DNA from: Baffinella frigidus
Lineage: Eukaryota > Cryptophyceae > Cryptomonadales > Baffinellaceae
DNA: 12,168 nt
NCBI GenBank assembly: GCA_026770585.1
Contig: MU646422.1
Location: forward strand, 139,460 to 151,627
Reading direction: 5' to 3'
Every line of letters starts with the position of its first letter. The stretch's first letter is position 1. The position numbers and the translations under genes were made by a program. Shown one piece after another: positions 1-6,464 of this stretch. Below the pieces are notes generated by a model. It was not told the DNA's origin. It worked only from the letters and a program-made list of their open reading frames with translations, and did no database searches.

Positions 1-57
1 CCCTCACAGGGCTGTGCGCGCTGCGGACGGGGTTCGTGTGGAAGTGCACACACGCTC
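1..57 (+). repeat. 5' echo of exon P1
   Basis: It repeats the acceptor (cacag) and about 48 bases of the 5' half of exon P1 (compare 137-190) with few substitutions, then diverges. The copied region reads in the same frame at first. Confidence 0.8.
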
Positions 58-140
58 CACCAGCTCCTGCGGCGGGCCTATCCCACGTGGGAGGACCAGT
101 CCTCGCCCCTCAACCCTCAACCCTTCCCCCTCGCTGGCAG

Positions 141-235
141 GGCTGTGCGCGCTGCTGACGGGGTTCGTGTGGATGTGCACGCGCGCCACCCCCGCGCTGC
201 TCCTCGTCTCCGTGTCCATCGCGGCCGACGTCGTG
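141..235 (+). CDS. Exon P1 of the + strand membrane-protein gene
   Basis: The acceptor is ctggcag at 134-140 after a pyrimidine-rich tract; the donor is gtaccc at 236. The exon contributes two bases of a split codon and then 31 codons, of which nearly all are hydrophobic after TRATPALLL. It is the only full-length copy: the 5' half recurs at 1-57 and the 3' half at 370-414. Confidence 0.65.
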
Positions 236-2003
236 GTACCCCCCCTAACCCCTACACGGTGACCCCCCAACCACGCTAGGCTCGTGGGTAGGGCATTCCA
301 GGGTCGTGCTTGGAGCCATTGGGTTGGGGTTGGGTTGGGGTTGGGGTTGAGCGTCAAGGAGGGTTGGGGGCGCTGCTCCTCGTCTCTGTGTCCATCGTGG
401 CCGACGTCGTGGTACTCCCCTAACCGTAACCCCTAACCCCCCCCCATGGGATTCGGTCGTTCTGTCCGTCGCCTGTGAAAAATATGTGTTTTGGAGCGTT
501 GCACTAAACCCCAACCCTAACCCCTCTTCTTCTCTATGACTCGCACGCCTGGAGGTGAGTGAGCCAAAAGTCTAAACCGTAAACCCTAAACCCTCAACCC
601 TCAACCTGAATTCCCAGGCGTCGACCAACGACGTGTGAAAAATACGTGTTTTGGAGCGTTGCGCTAAACCCTAAACCCTACACCCCAAACGCCAGGCGTC
701 GACCAACGACGTGTTCTGGATCGCCGGCTGGTTCGTCTACTCCGCCATCGTCGGCGGTGCGAGAACCCTACACCCTCAACCCTACACACTACACCCTAAG
801 TCCTCACCCCATGGTGGCTATACGTATGGAGGCAGTGAATTCACTGTAAAATCAGTGAAGGGTTCTACACCCTCGACCCTAACAGCTGCTAATTACAGGG
901 GTACCTCGCTCATCAGAAACCGCCCCCCCCTACGACCCTACAGTAGGGCTATGCCTAGGGCCCTATGGTGGTCCTATGGGGGTGGGCGTTTCTCATGAGC
1001 GAGGTACCCTTGTATATCAAAAGTGGACATCGTCAGCGGTGCGTCCCCTCCCCCTAGCTCTGCCTCACTCGGGTTGCCTGTCTATTCCTAAGTTGACATT
1101 CTGGATCTGAGGTACAAACCCGTCAACTCTGGAGCGAACAAGAGCCCTCTCTGGCCAAACTGGGCCAGACGGAATCGGGCTGCGACGGATCTAGGATTCT
1201 CAATCTCCTCGCCTTTGCACTAAACAACCCCCAACGCTAAATAAGCCTGACAATCTCCTCGCCTTTGCACTAAACAACCCTCACGCTAAATAAACCTGAC
1301 AATCTCCTCGCCTTTGCACTAAATAACCCTCACGCTAAATAAACCTGACAATCTCCTCGCCTTTGCACTAAATAACCCTCACGCTAAATAAACCTGACAA
1401 TCTCCTCGCCTTTGCACTGAATAACTCTCAACGCTAAACAAACCTCAACGTTAAACCCTGAAGCAGGCGTGTTCTGAATACGCCTGAACTTGTTCTAATC
1501 TAAATACACCTGCACGCTAAATATAACTCAACGCTAAATAAACCCGAACGTTGAACCGTAAATCCCAGGCGTGTTCGTGTTCCAGACGCGCTCCGCCTCA
1601 CCCCAGGGGCACACACGCGTGTCGTGAATTTCGAGTAGCCCCTGCTACTGCACCCTGGACCGTGAACCCTACACCCTACACCCTAAAATTGCAGGGGTCT
1701 TCGTGTTCCTGACGCGCTCGGCTTTTGAACCCTGGACACTGAATAACCCTCAACGCTACATAAACCTGAACGTTGAACCCTACACCCAGGCGTGTTCTGA
1801 ATACACCTGAACGTGTTCTCAATACCCCTAGGGGGCACGCTACATACAACTCAACGCTGAATAAACCTGAACGTTGAACCCTAAACCCTGATGCAGGGGT
1901 GTTCGTGTTCCTGACGCGCTCCGCCGCGTCCGAGGACGACGACGAGGAGGCGCTCCTCGGCGGCAAGTCTTCGGCCAAGCCCAAGACCCGTGAATATGTC
2001 TAA
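141..2003 (+). CDS. C-terminal three exons of an unidentified multi-pass membrane protein (5' partial)
   Basis: Spliced model: exons 141-235, 696-756 and 1897-2003, stop TAA at 2001-2003, 86 complete residues. The phases fit at both joins. Exon 1 ends in phase 0 (GACGTCGTG before gtaccc) and exon 2 starts GCG after cag; exon 2 ends in phase 1 before gtgcga and exon 3 supplies GG after gatgcag. The product has one hydrophobic segment from LCALLTGFVW to about IAADVV and a second from FWIAGWFVYS through VGGVFVFL, so at least two membrane helices. A hydrophilic tail follows with SEDDDEEALLGG and a lysine-rich end, KPKTREYV. DEEALL fits the acidic dileucine sorting pattern [DE]xxxL[LI], so an endomembrane or vacuolar location is possible (inference). 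I do not recognise the family; a transporter of the MFS or choline-transporter-like type is conceivable but unproven. Upstream exons lie outside the window. The exon 1 donor (gtaccc) is weak, and both introns are full of telomere-like repeats. Confidence 0.7.
370..414 (+). repeat. 3' echo of exon P1 with donor
   Basis: It matches 194-239 with two C-to-T differences, covering the last ~42 bases of exon P1 and its donor gtac. It begins abruptly after a G-rich telomere-like tract. Confidence 0.85.
614..636 (+). repeat. 5' echo of exon P2
   Basis: Twenty-three bases are identical to 692-714, including the acceptor ccag. The reading frame then hits TGA at once, so splicing here would truncate the protein. 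Confidence 0.85.
696..756 (+). CDS. Exon P2 of the + strand membrane-protein gene
   Basis: The acceptor is cgccag at 690-695 after ccctaaaccctacacc; the donor gtgcga is at 757-762. It encodes 20 codons (ASTNDVFWIAGWFVYSAIVG) plus one base. The aromatic-rich helix continues into exon P3 without a frame break. A 5' partial copy with its own acceptor lies at 614-636 and runs into a stop. Confidence 0.7.
894..1014. mobile_element. Family A palindromic element, copy 1
   Basis: TA-flanked foldback starting CAGGGGTACCTCGCTC and ending with its inverse (one extra t near the right end), in intron 2 of the + strand gene. The interior has CCTACAGTAGGGCTATGCC and a G-run complementary to the C-run. It carries no transposase, so it is a MITE (miniature inverted-repeat transposable element). 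Confidence 0.85.
1088..1147. repeat. GTTGACA short palindromic repeat, copy 1
   Basis: ctaagttgacattctggatc, then gaggtacaaacccgtcaact. The inverted ends are AAGTTGAC and GTCAACT. It lies in intron 2 of the + strand gene. Confidence 0.85.
1201..1446 (+). repeat. 49-bp minisatellite, five copies
   Basis: Units begin caatctcctcgcctttgcac and end ctaaataaacctga: 1201-1250, 1251-1299, 1300-1348, 1349-1397 and 1398-1446. Inner copies are near identical. There are no unique spacers. It lies in intron 2 of the + strand gene. Confidence 0.95.
1566..1597 (+). repeat. 5' echo of exon P3, copy 1
   Basis: A cag acceptor followed by the start of exon P3 (FVF-TRSA) with a few substitutions. It continues as unrelated sequence after about 30 bases. 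Confidence 0.75.
1690..1722 (+). repeat. 5' echo of exon P3, copy 2
   Basis: A tgcag acceptor and the VFLTRS coding start of exon P3, near identical to 1892-1924. It then runs into telomere-like cctgaacg/ctgaataa repeats. Confidence 0.8.
1897..2003 (+). CDS. Terminal exon P3 of the + strand membrane-protein gene
   Basis: The acceptor is gatgcag at 1890-1896, preceded by ccctaaaccc. GG completes a glycine codon and 34 more codons follow to TAA. It contains the end of the last helix, an acidic run (five acidic residues then ALLGG) and a basic C-terminus. Two 5' partial copies with acceptors lie upstream at 1566-1597 and 1690-1722. No clear polyadenylation signal follows. Confidence 0.75.
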
Positions 2004-2213
2004 GCGCCATGCTGCGACGACGGAGGATCGCCGTGCAGCAGGGGAACACGCCTGCGTAGGCGCAGCAGACGCAGGGGACTCCTGGGCTGCCGTGCGGCAG
2101 GGGGGCACACGCCTGGTGTGCGGCGGTCAGCAGCTGACGGTCAGCAGGGATGCTGACCGTCAGCAGGGGTGGCTTGGGTCGGCCCGCCTCGGGATGGGTC
2201 GGCCCGCGTCCGC
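2004..2213 (+). other. 3' flank of the + strand gene
   Basis: GC-rich stretch with repeated cgtgcagcagggg / cgtgcggcagggg pieces and a ggtcggcccgcctcggg duplication (2178-2210). No further exon is supported. Confidence 0.4.
2133..2164. other. Perfect 14-bp stem-loop
   Basis: GCTGACGGTCAGCA (2133-2146), loop ggga, then its exact inverse (2151-2164), 130 bases after the stop codon of the + strand gene. It could be an RNA structure of the 3' UTR or a small palindromic insertion. Confidence 0.7.
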
Positions 2214-2316
2214 TAAAGGGGTACCTCGCTCATAAGGACCACCGTAGGCCCCTAGGCATAGCCCTACTGTAGGGTCCTAGGGGGCGGCGGTTTCTTATGA
2301 GCGAGATACCCCTGTA
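2214..2316. mobile_element. Family A element, copy 2, internally deleted
   Basis: Left end taaaggggtacctcgctcat, right end atgagcgagatacccctgta. The left arm lacks the gaaaccgcc plus C-run segment, giving about 103 bp instead of about 122. Confidence 0.8.
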
Positions 2317-2346
2317 TTGGTGCGGGACTCGAGTCCCACGACTGCC

Positions 2347-2450
2347 ATCCCTTAAGTGGCCATAGAGTGAATATTCACCCTAACCCGCCCTAGGCAGGTC
2401 CTAGGGCCCTACCGTAGGGCGTATGAGCCTACTCGCCACTTAAGGGGTAT
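2347..2450. mobile_element. Family B palindromic element, copy 1
   Basis: Ends atcccttaagtggc and gccacttaaggggtat are inverted repeats. The interior has gtgaatattcac and gccctaggcaggtcctaggg. A second intact copy is at 6211-6321. Confidence 0.8.
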
Positions 2451-2511
2451 ACATAGGCCTACTGTAGGGTCCTAGGGGGGGGCGGTTTCTTATGAGCGAG
2501 GTGCCCCTGTA
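2451..2511. mobile_element. Right half of a family A element
   Basis: From ataggcctactgtagggtcc through the G-run to atgagcgaggtgcccctgta, with no left arm. It abuts the family B element exactly, so a rearrangement joined the two. Confidence 0.75.
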
Positions 2512-2777
2512 CAGGCATAGTTCGCCACACGCTTAATTCGCCACAAGCTTCGCTCGCCGCAATGTTAGGCTGTTAGTGAATCTACTTCGAAGGCCTAAGT
2601 GGCGTCCTCATAACCTAGCGTCCTTACATGCCCTTAGAGCCTAGATACCCACATGCGGTGGGCCTCGACCAACTCCGTCTCGACGCGGGTCTGTCTGCCC
2701 CGAAAGGAAGCATGGCATTTCTGCAGGATACGTTCCGGTGTCCGCCTATGTTGGGAGCTCGAAGAACCTCGAGGACC
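2512..2777. other. Unassigned spacer with part of a dispersed repeat
   Basis: 2512-2695 shows only short ttcgccaca-type duplications. 2699-2777 is the inverted copy of a dispersed repeat also seen at 4104-4174 and 4957-5038 (ggaagcatggc...cctatgttgggagctc). Confidence 0.5.
2699..2777 (+). repeat. Dispersed repeat D, copy 1
   Basis: Read on +, it can be translated KHGISAGYVPVSAYVG then SSKNLEDL; the inverse copy at 4957-5038 gives KHGFSAEQVPVSAYVG then SSKNLKGL. This could be the remnant of a mobile-element ORF. The frame is not open in the third copy, so coding is uncertain. Confidence 0.5.
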
Positions 2778-2903
2778 TACAGGGGTACCTCGCTCATAAG
2801 AAACCGCCACCCCCTAGGACCCTACAGTAGGCCTATGCCTAGGGCCCTACGGTGGTCCTAGGGGGGGGGGGGGGCAGTTTTTTATGAGCGAGGTACCCCT
2901 GTA
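2778..2903. mobile_element. Family A element, copy 3
   Basis: TA-flanked, full length, with a long G-run (2862-2874). It directly follows dispersed repeat D, whose copy at 4957 has a single TA at the matching position. Confidence 0.9.
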
Positions 2904-2939
2904 ACGGATCCGAAGCGGGCCTGTCTGTTGAGAGCCGTT

Positions 2940-2972
2940 CCTGAGACGGTCCTCACAGTGGCCCACTGTGCT
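2940..2972. repeat. Duplicated block with cacagtggcccactgtg palindrome
   Basis: cctgagacggtcctcacagt... recurs with four or so changes at 3252-3285 (tctgaggcggttctcacagt...). The block contains CACAGTGGCCCACTGTG. Confidence 0.7.
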
Positions 2973-2983
2973 TTTTTTTAATA

Positions 2984-3208
2984 TTATCCCTGAAGTGACC
3001 AACGGGCGAATAATCGCCCGTGGGAGCCCTACAGGGGTACCTCGCTCATAAGAAACGCTCACCCCCCTAGGACCACCATAGGGCCCTAGGCATAGCCCTA
3101 CTGTAGGGTCGTAGGGGTTGGCGGTTTCTTATGAGCGAGGTACCCCTGTAGGCAGGTCCTAGGATCCTACGGTAGGGCGTATGAGCCTACTGGGCACGTA
3201 AGGGATAT
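2984..3208. mobile_element. Family B element, copy 2, interrupted by a family A element
   Basis: The left part (2984-3031, atccctgaagtgacc...gagccc) and right part (3149-3208, ggcaggtcctagg...gtaagggatat) match the halves of intact family B copies. The junction in an intact copy is gccctaggcagg. Here the A element separates gccc-TA from TA-ggcagg. Confidence 0.8.
3030..3150. mobile_element. Family A element, copy 4, nested in family B
   Basis: The body 3032-3148 runs from CAGGGGTACC to GGTACCCCTG, flanked by TA on each side. The uninterrupted family B sequence has one TA at this site, so the TA target duplication is directly visible. Confidence 0.92.
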
Positions 3209-3569
3209 ATTCGACACTTCACGCTCTTGCATTTTTTTGTCTCACGCCATTTCTGAGGCGGTTCTCACAGTTGCCCACTGTGCTCTTGCAAATTTCAAAA
3301 GAGCTTGGTTCGCATTTTTTTACAAAGGCTTTTAATTAAAAATCTTTGTTCGCCGATAATTAGTCAACTAGTTGACTAATTTGATGATGAATCTCCGCGA
3401 GTAAAAAGGCTTTGTTCGCCGATATTTAGTCCACTGGGTTTGACCAGTTCGACCCCCGTGGTGCAGGAACGTTGGGTTCAAACTGCGTGAGCTCTTAGGG
3501 CCCTTCTGAGGTCAAAGAGGGAGAAAGTGCGAAAGAGAGAGAGAGGCTGGGGAGGGGGGGGTCCTCCAG
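3209..3569. other. AT-richer spacer and first copy of a ~130-bp duplication
   Basis: 3209-3420 holds T-runs, tttttacaaaggctttt and the palindrome attagtcaactagttgactaat (3358-3379). 3422-3560 is a duplicated block also found at 3703-3841. No gene is seen. Confidence 0.5.
3422..3560 (+). repeat. ~130-bp direct duplication, copy 1
   Basis: Shares tttagtccact, gacccccgtggtgcaggaac, ggcccttctgaggtc and the gagaaagtgcgaaagagaga tail with 3703-3841, at high identity with small indels. Confidence 0.9.
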
Positions 3570-3692
3570 TACAGGGGTACCTCGCTCATAAGAAACCGCC
3601 GCTCCCCTAAGACCCTACAGTAGGGCTATGCCTAGGGTCCTATGGTGGTCCTAGGGGGGGAGGCAGTTTCTTATGAGCGAGGTACCCCTGTA
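3570..3692. mobile_element. Family A element, copy 5
   Basis: Full-length TA-flanked copy lying exactly between the two copies of the ~130-bp duplication. Confidence 0.9.
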
Positions 3693-3702
3693 CCAGATTA
3701 GA

Positions 3703-3841
3703 CTATTTAGTCCACTAGTTTCAGCTTGACCCCCGTGGTGCAGGAACGTTGGGGTCAAACTGCGTGAGCTCTTGGGGCCCTTCTGAGGTCGAAGATGGAG
3801 AAAGTGCGAAAGAGAGAGAGAGGCTGGGGAGGGGGGGCGGG
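3703..3841 (+). repeat. ~130-bp direct duplication, copy 2
   Basis: Second copy of the block at 3422-3560; here it continues into gggcgggggtagagagaggg instead of an element. Confidence 0.9.
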
Positions 3842-3969
3842 GGTAGAGAGAGGGGCAAGAAGCCATTTTTCCGGCGCGCTCAGGACCAGCGGGCAGGCCC
3901 AGATCTTGGCAATTGGTTTTAAGTAAAGTAGAAACGAAATGGCCTTGACTCAGCCAACTGCAACACATG
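3842..3969. other. Unassigned spacer between duplication and element
   Basis: No repeat, exon or RNA signature recognised. The only notable point is a drop in GC content after 3900. Confidence 0.3.
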
Positions 3970-4093
3970 TACAGGGGTACCTCGCTCATAAGAAATCGCC
4001 CCCCCCCCCCTAGGACCATCATAGGACTCTAGGCAGAGGCCTAATGTAGGGTCCTAGGAGGAGGCGCTTTCTTATGAGCGAGGTACCCCTGTA
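3970..4093. mobile_element. Family A element, copy 6
   Basis: Full-length TA-flanked copy. Its interior is more diverged (ccatcataggactctaggcagaggcctaatg is the changed part, by segments). Confidence 0.88.
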
Positions 4094-4103
4094 GTTGGTC
4101 CTT

Positions 4104-4174
4104 TAGGTCCTTTAGGTTATTTTACCTCCCACCATAGGCGGACACTGGAACTGGTTTTTGCAGAAAAGCCATGC
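4104..4174 (-). repeat. Dispersed repeat D, copy 2
   Basis: ataggcggacactggaactg and gcagaaaagccatgcttcct match 4957-5038, with a changed left part. Like copy 1 it lies next to a family A element. Confidence 0.75.
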
Positions 4175-4650
4175 TTCCTTACTGATTACTGATCACTGAA
4201 TTTATTAAAGAGGGTTCGCCGTTATTGCCTAACCCGTGCCATTGCCAGACTATGATCGGTCCATTTTATAACCCGCTCAGTCTGTCTCCGAGGGATGCTC
4301 CCCGAAGATTGGCGCAGATGAAGTAAACAACGAAGGAGAGGTTTGGTAGGTCCACGAATTTTGACAGACTTATCAGCCCGGTCTCATCGATATAGACCTA
4401 CCATTCCGGGTGGGGTCTGGTTCTTGAAAAGGGAGGAGTTGGATTGGTTAACCGATCCTTTCGGATCACATCAGGCCCCCCGGTGCAGAGGATCGCATCA
4501 GCCCCCCCGGTGCAGAGGACCGCTTATGGTGGGAGTTGAAAGAAGCCAAAGGACCGAAAGGATCTAGATGTACCGTGGTCCCGAGGCTCCTCAGAATAAG
4601 TTGATCGTATGACCCTAAGGTGTGGCGAGTCCCTACTTGCCACTTCTTTG
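4175..4650. other. Unassigned region with a short tandem duplication
   Basis: No gene is supported. 4467-4523 carries two adjacent copies of a ~25-bp unit (cggtgcagaggaycgc preceded by a C-run). A phrase cctttcggatcacatcaggc near 4458 is echoed at 5030. ggtaggtcc (4347) and gacctacc (4394) are inverted to each other. Confidence 0.45.
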
Positions 4651-4755
4651 TACAGGGGCACCTCGTTCATAAGAAACTGCCACCCCCTAGGACCCTACAT
4701 GTACAGTAGGGTTATGCCTACAGGGGTACCTCGCTCATAAGACACTGCCTCTCCC
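4651..4755. mobile_element. Two truncated left parts of family A elements
   Basis: 4651-4718 is a left half (tacaggggcacctcgttcat onward) that stops at the centre. 4719-4755 is a short left end. Both point into the full copy that follows, so three left ends lie head to tail. Confidence 0.85.
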
Positions 4756-4880
4756 TACAGGGGTACCTCGCTCATAAGAAACTGCCCTCCCCCTAGGACC
4801 ACCGTAGGGCCCTAGGCATAGTCCTACTGTAGGGTCCTAGGGGGGGGGGCGCGCTTGCTTATGAGCGAGGTACCCCTGTA
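4756..4880. mobile_element. Family A element, copy 7
   Basis: Full-length TA-flanked copy following two truncated left ends. Confidence 0.9.
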
Positions 4881-4956
4881 TCCCCTGCGCGTTGCTTCCA
4901 CCGTCACCAGTTCAATCAAGTCCAATCAAGTCACCCCTCTCTGACCAGCCCCCCTT

Positions 4957-5038
4957 TAGGCCCTTGAGGTTCTTCGAGCTCCCAACATAGGCGGACACCG
5001 GAACTTGTTCTGCAGAAAAGCCATGCTTCCTTTCGGAT
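4957..5038 (-). repeat. Dispersed repeat D, copy 3 (no adjacent family A element)
   Basis: Matches the inverse of 2699-2777. At 4957-4958 a single TA stands where copy 1 has a family A element, so this looks like the unoccupied site. Confidence 0.75.
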
Positions 5039-5064
5039 CACACAAGCCCCCTGTACCGTGAAAA

Positions 5065-5119
5065 ATTGACCATCAAATTGACCATCAAATCCAATTGATG
5101 GTCAAATTGATAGTCAAAT
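5065..5119. repeat. Inverted repeat of attgaccatcaa units
   Basis: Two direct units of ttgaccatcaaa are followed by two inverted units (gatggtcaaattgatagtc), giving a foldback with stem of about 24 bp. Confidence 0.8.
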
Positions 5120-5228
5120 ATTCTTGCCGGCTCCCCTTCTCCAGGCTGCGGAGCCCCACCCGAGGCGGGCCTAACTAAAAAAATACTAGCCCCGCTGGTC
5201 TTAAAAAGACCCGCTGGCCACGCCGGAT

Positions 5229-5388
5229 GGGCCCGCCTCAGGACAGATAGGCCCGCCTCACGACCGATAGGCCCGCTTCGGGACAGATAGACCCGCCTCA
5301 GGACAGATAGGCCCGCCTCACGACCGACAGGCCCGCCACGGGACAGATTGGCCCGCCTCAGGAAAGATAGACCCGCCTCTACATTGCC
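5229..5388 (+). repeat. 20-bp minisatellite, eight copies
   Basis: Unit close to ggcccgcctcaggacagata, alternating with cacgaccgata variants. A related phrase ggtcggcccgcctcggg is at 2178. The encoded peptide repeat is a by-product. Confidence 0.92.
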
Positions 5389-5421
5389 CACACGGAGCAC
5401 TCCTACGCCTGCTTCCTGCGC

Positions 5422-5445
5422 TTAGTTGCGCTTCTTGGCATTCGT
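5422..5445 (-). repeat. 3' echo of exon M5, shortest copy
   Basis: It encodes only NAKKRN-stop on the - strand and is cut off at the edge of a family A element. Confidence 0.75.
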
Positions 5446-5556
5446 GAACCGCCACCCCCTAGGACCCTGAACCCTGAACCCTGACCACCCATGCCTCGGG
5501 CCCTACGGTGGTCCTAGGGGGGGGGGGCAGTTTTTTATGAGCGAGGTACCCCTGTA
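5446..5556. mobile_element. Family A element, copy 8, left end missing
   Basis: Begins at gaaccgccaccccctaggac without CAGGGG..., contains a ccctgaaccctgaaccctga insertion in place of part of the centre, and has an intact right end. Confidence 0.8.
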
Positions 5557-5580
5557 CCTCCTGCAGATGTACTCCTGCGC

Positions 5581-5650
5581 TTAGTTGCGCTTCTTGGCCT
5601 TCATGGGGGCCGTGGCTGGCCCCTTGCCTTCTGACTCGCGGGCGCTGAGA
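5581..5650 (-). repeat. 3' echo of exon M5 (ESEGKGPATAPMKAKKRN-stop)
   Basis: On the - strand the frame reads ARESEGK-GPATAPMKAKKRN-stop. A possible acceptor ctctcag lies just upstream (about 5651-5657), so it could act as an alternative last exon. Confidence 0.75.
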
Positions 5651-5800
5651 GCCCGAGTTTCCGTTACCTGATCCGTAGGAACCCCCCCCCATGTCCCTAC
5701 GGATTGCCTACCGTAGGGTCCTAGGCCTTATCGCTTAAGGGTCATTCGAAATCCCTTCGAAGTCCGCTGTGTGGCGTGTGAAGTGCGCCACGATTCTCCG
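5651..5800. other. Spacer with short palindromic remnants
   Basis: ccctacggattgcctaccgtagggtcctagg (5696-5726, in segments) resembles the centre of family A or B elements, and cgcttaagggtcattcgaaatcccttcgaag has small inverted repeats. No gene is seen. Confidence 0.4.
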
Positions 5801-5804
5801 ACGC

Positions 5805-5875
5805 TTACTTGCGCTTCTTGGCCTTCATGGGGGCCGTGGCTGGCCCCTTGCCGTCCCTCGCGCGGGAGCGAGTGG
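5805..5875 (-). repeat. 3' echo of exon M5 ending in KAKKRK
   Basis: The - strand frame reads TRSRARDGKGPATAPMKAKK then RK-stop. It is cut at its upstream side by the family A element at 5876. Confidence 0.85.
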
Positions 5876-5997
5876 CAGGGGTACCTCGCTCATAACCCCC
5901 CCCCCCCCCCCAGGACCCTACAGTAGGCCCATGCCTAGGGTCCTACGGAGGTCCTGGGGGGGGGGCGGGGCTTTCTTATGAGCGAGGTACCCCTGTA
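5876..5997. mobile_element. Family A element, copy 9
   Basis: Both ends are present, but TA is found only on the right. The left flank is exon M5 sequence (agtgg), with no continuation of the exon on the other side. Confidence 0.85.
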
Positions 5998-6014
5998 TAG
6001 TGTTCTCCCGACGC

Positions 6015-6101
6015 TTAGTTGCGCTTCTTGGCCTTCATGGGGGTCGTGGCTGGCTCTGTGCCTTCGCTCGCGCGGGAGCGAGTGGTGGCGCCTGTTTGGG
6101 A
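6015..6101 (-). repeat. 3' echo of exon M5, longest copy
   Basis: The - strand frame reads GSQTGATTRSRASEGTEPAT then TPMKAKKRN-stop. It matches 6342-6428 and is cut by the element at 6102. Confidence 0.88.
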
Positions 6102-6197
6102 GCCCCCCCCCCTAGGACCACCGTAGGGCCCTAGGCACAGCCCTACTGTAGGGTCCTAGGGGGGGGGGGGTTCTTATGAGCGAGGCACACCCCTGCA
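6102..6197. mobile_element. Family A element, copy 10, left end missing
   Basis: Starts in the C-run of the left arm and ends ttatgagcgaggcacacccc, a mutated right end. It abuts the exon M5 echo. Confidence 0.8.
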
Positions 6198-6210
6198 GGA
6201 GTGCCTCTTC

Positions 6211-6321
6211 ACGTATATCCCTTAAGTGACCATAGGGTGAATATTCACCCTAACCCGCCCTAGGCAGGTCCTAGGGCCCTACCGTAGGGCATATGAGCCT
6301 ACTGGGCACTTAAGGGATACG
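6211..6321. mobile_element. Family B palindromic element, copy 3
   Basis: Ends acgtatatcccttaagtg and cacttaagggatacgt, centre gggtgaatattcaccc. It is followed directly by gtacccctgt, which looks like the last bases of a family A right end. Confidence 0.82.
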
Positions 6322-6341
6322 TACCCCTGTGCTCCCGACGC

Positions 6342-6464
6342 TTAGTTGCGCTTCTTGGCCTTCAGGGGGGTCGTGGCTGGCTCCTTGCCTTCGCTCGCGC
6401 GGGAGCGAGTGGTGGCGCCTGTTTGGGAGGCCCCTGCGAGGCCCGCGGAGAGCGCGCGCATCAC
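6342..6464 (-). CDS. Terminal exon M5 of the aquaporin-like gene
   Basis: The acceptor is aactcag (6465-6471 on +) before GTGATG; 40 codons then TAA. It reads VMRALSAGLAGASQTGATTR, then SRASEGKEPATTPLKAKKRN. It is the only copy with both the acceptor side and the stop. Four 3' partial copies lie downstream (5422-6101) and one 5' partial copy upstream (6682-6731). Confidence 0.7.
   Translation of the reverse strand: MMRALSAGLAGASQTGATTRSRASEGKEPATTPLKAKKRN

Larger units (their letters stand above)
236..695 (+). other. Intron 1 of the + strand gene, telomere-like filler
   Basis: The intron holds a G-rich (GGGTTGGGGTT) tract at 318-349, C-rich ccctaa-type tracts at 418-440, 505-523 and 570-607, and exon echoes at 370-414 and 614-636. 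A 38-base duplicate (474-511 and 634-671, two mismatches, core tgtttTGGAGCGTTGC) also lies here; its second copy directly follows the P2 echo. Confidence 0.6.
1447..1896 (+). other. Intron 2, 3' part: degenerate cgctaaataaacctgaac repeats
   Basis: Recurrent fragments such as aacgctaaataaacctgaac, aacgttgaaccctaaaccc and caggcgtgttctgaatac (1463 and 1787) fill the intron around the two P3 echoes. The C-rich/CTAAA strand is the sense strand. Confidence 0.6.

Noticed and set aside
1201-1446. CRISPR-like array
   Set aside because: Units are contiguous 49-bp tandem repeats with no unique spacers, in a eukaryotic intron. The 20-bp array at 6959-7169 fails for the same reason.
2320-2350. tRNA 3' half (gcgggactcgagtcccac followed by gactgcca)
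   Set aside because: The loop lacks the TTCRA T-loop order, and no D-arm, anticodon arm or acceptor partner is found upstream, where a family A element lies.
2628-2861. ORF ending in RGTSLIRN-type sequence (also at 711-998, 2847-3062, 3651-4022 and 5769-5981)
   Set aside because: The shared peptide comes from the ends of family A elements, appears on both strands, and runs through element boundaries.
5038-5400. 120-codon - strand ORF with internal repeats
   Set aside because: It mostly covers the 20-bp minisatellite and an inverted repeat; no start or splice context.
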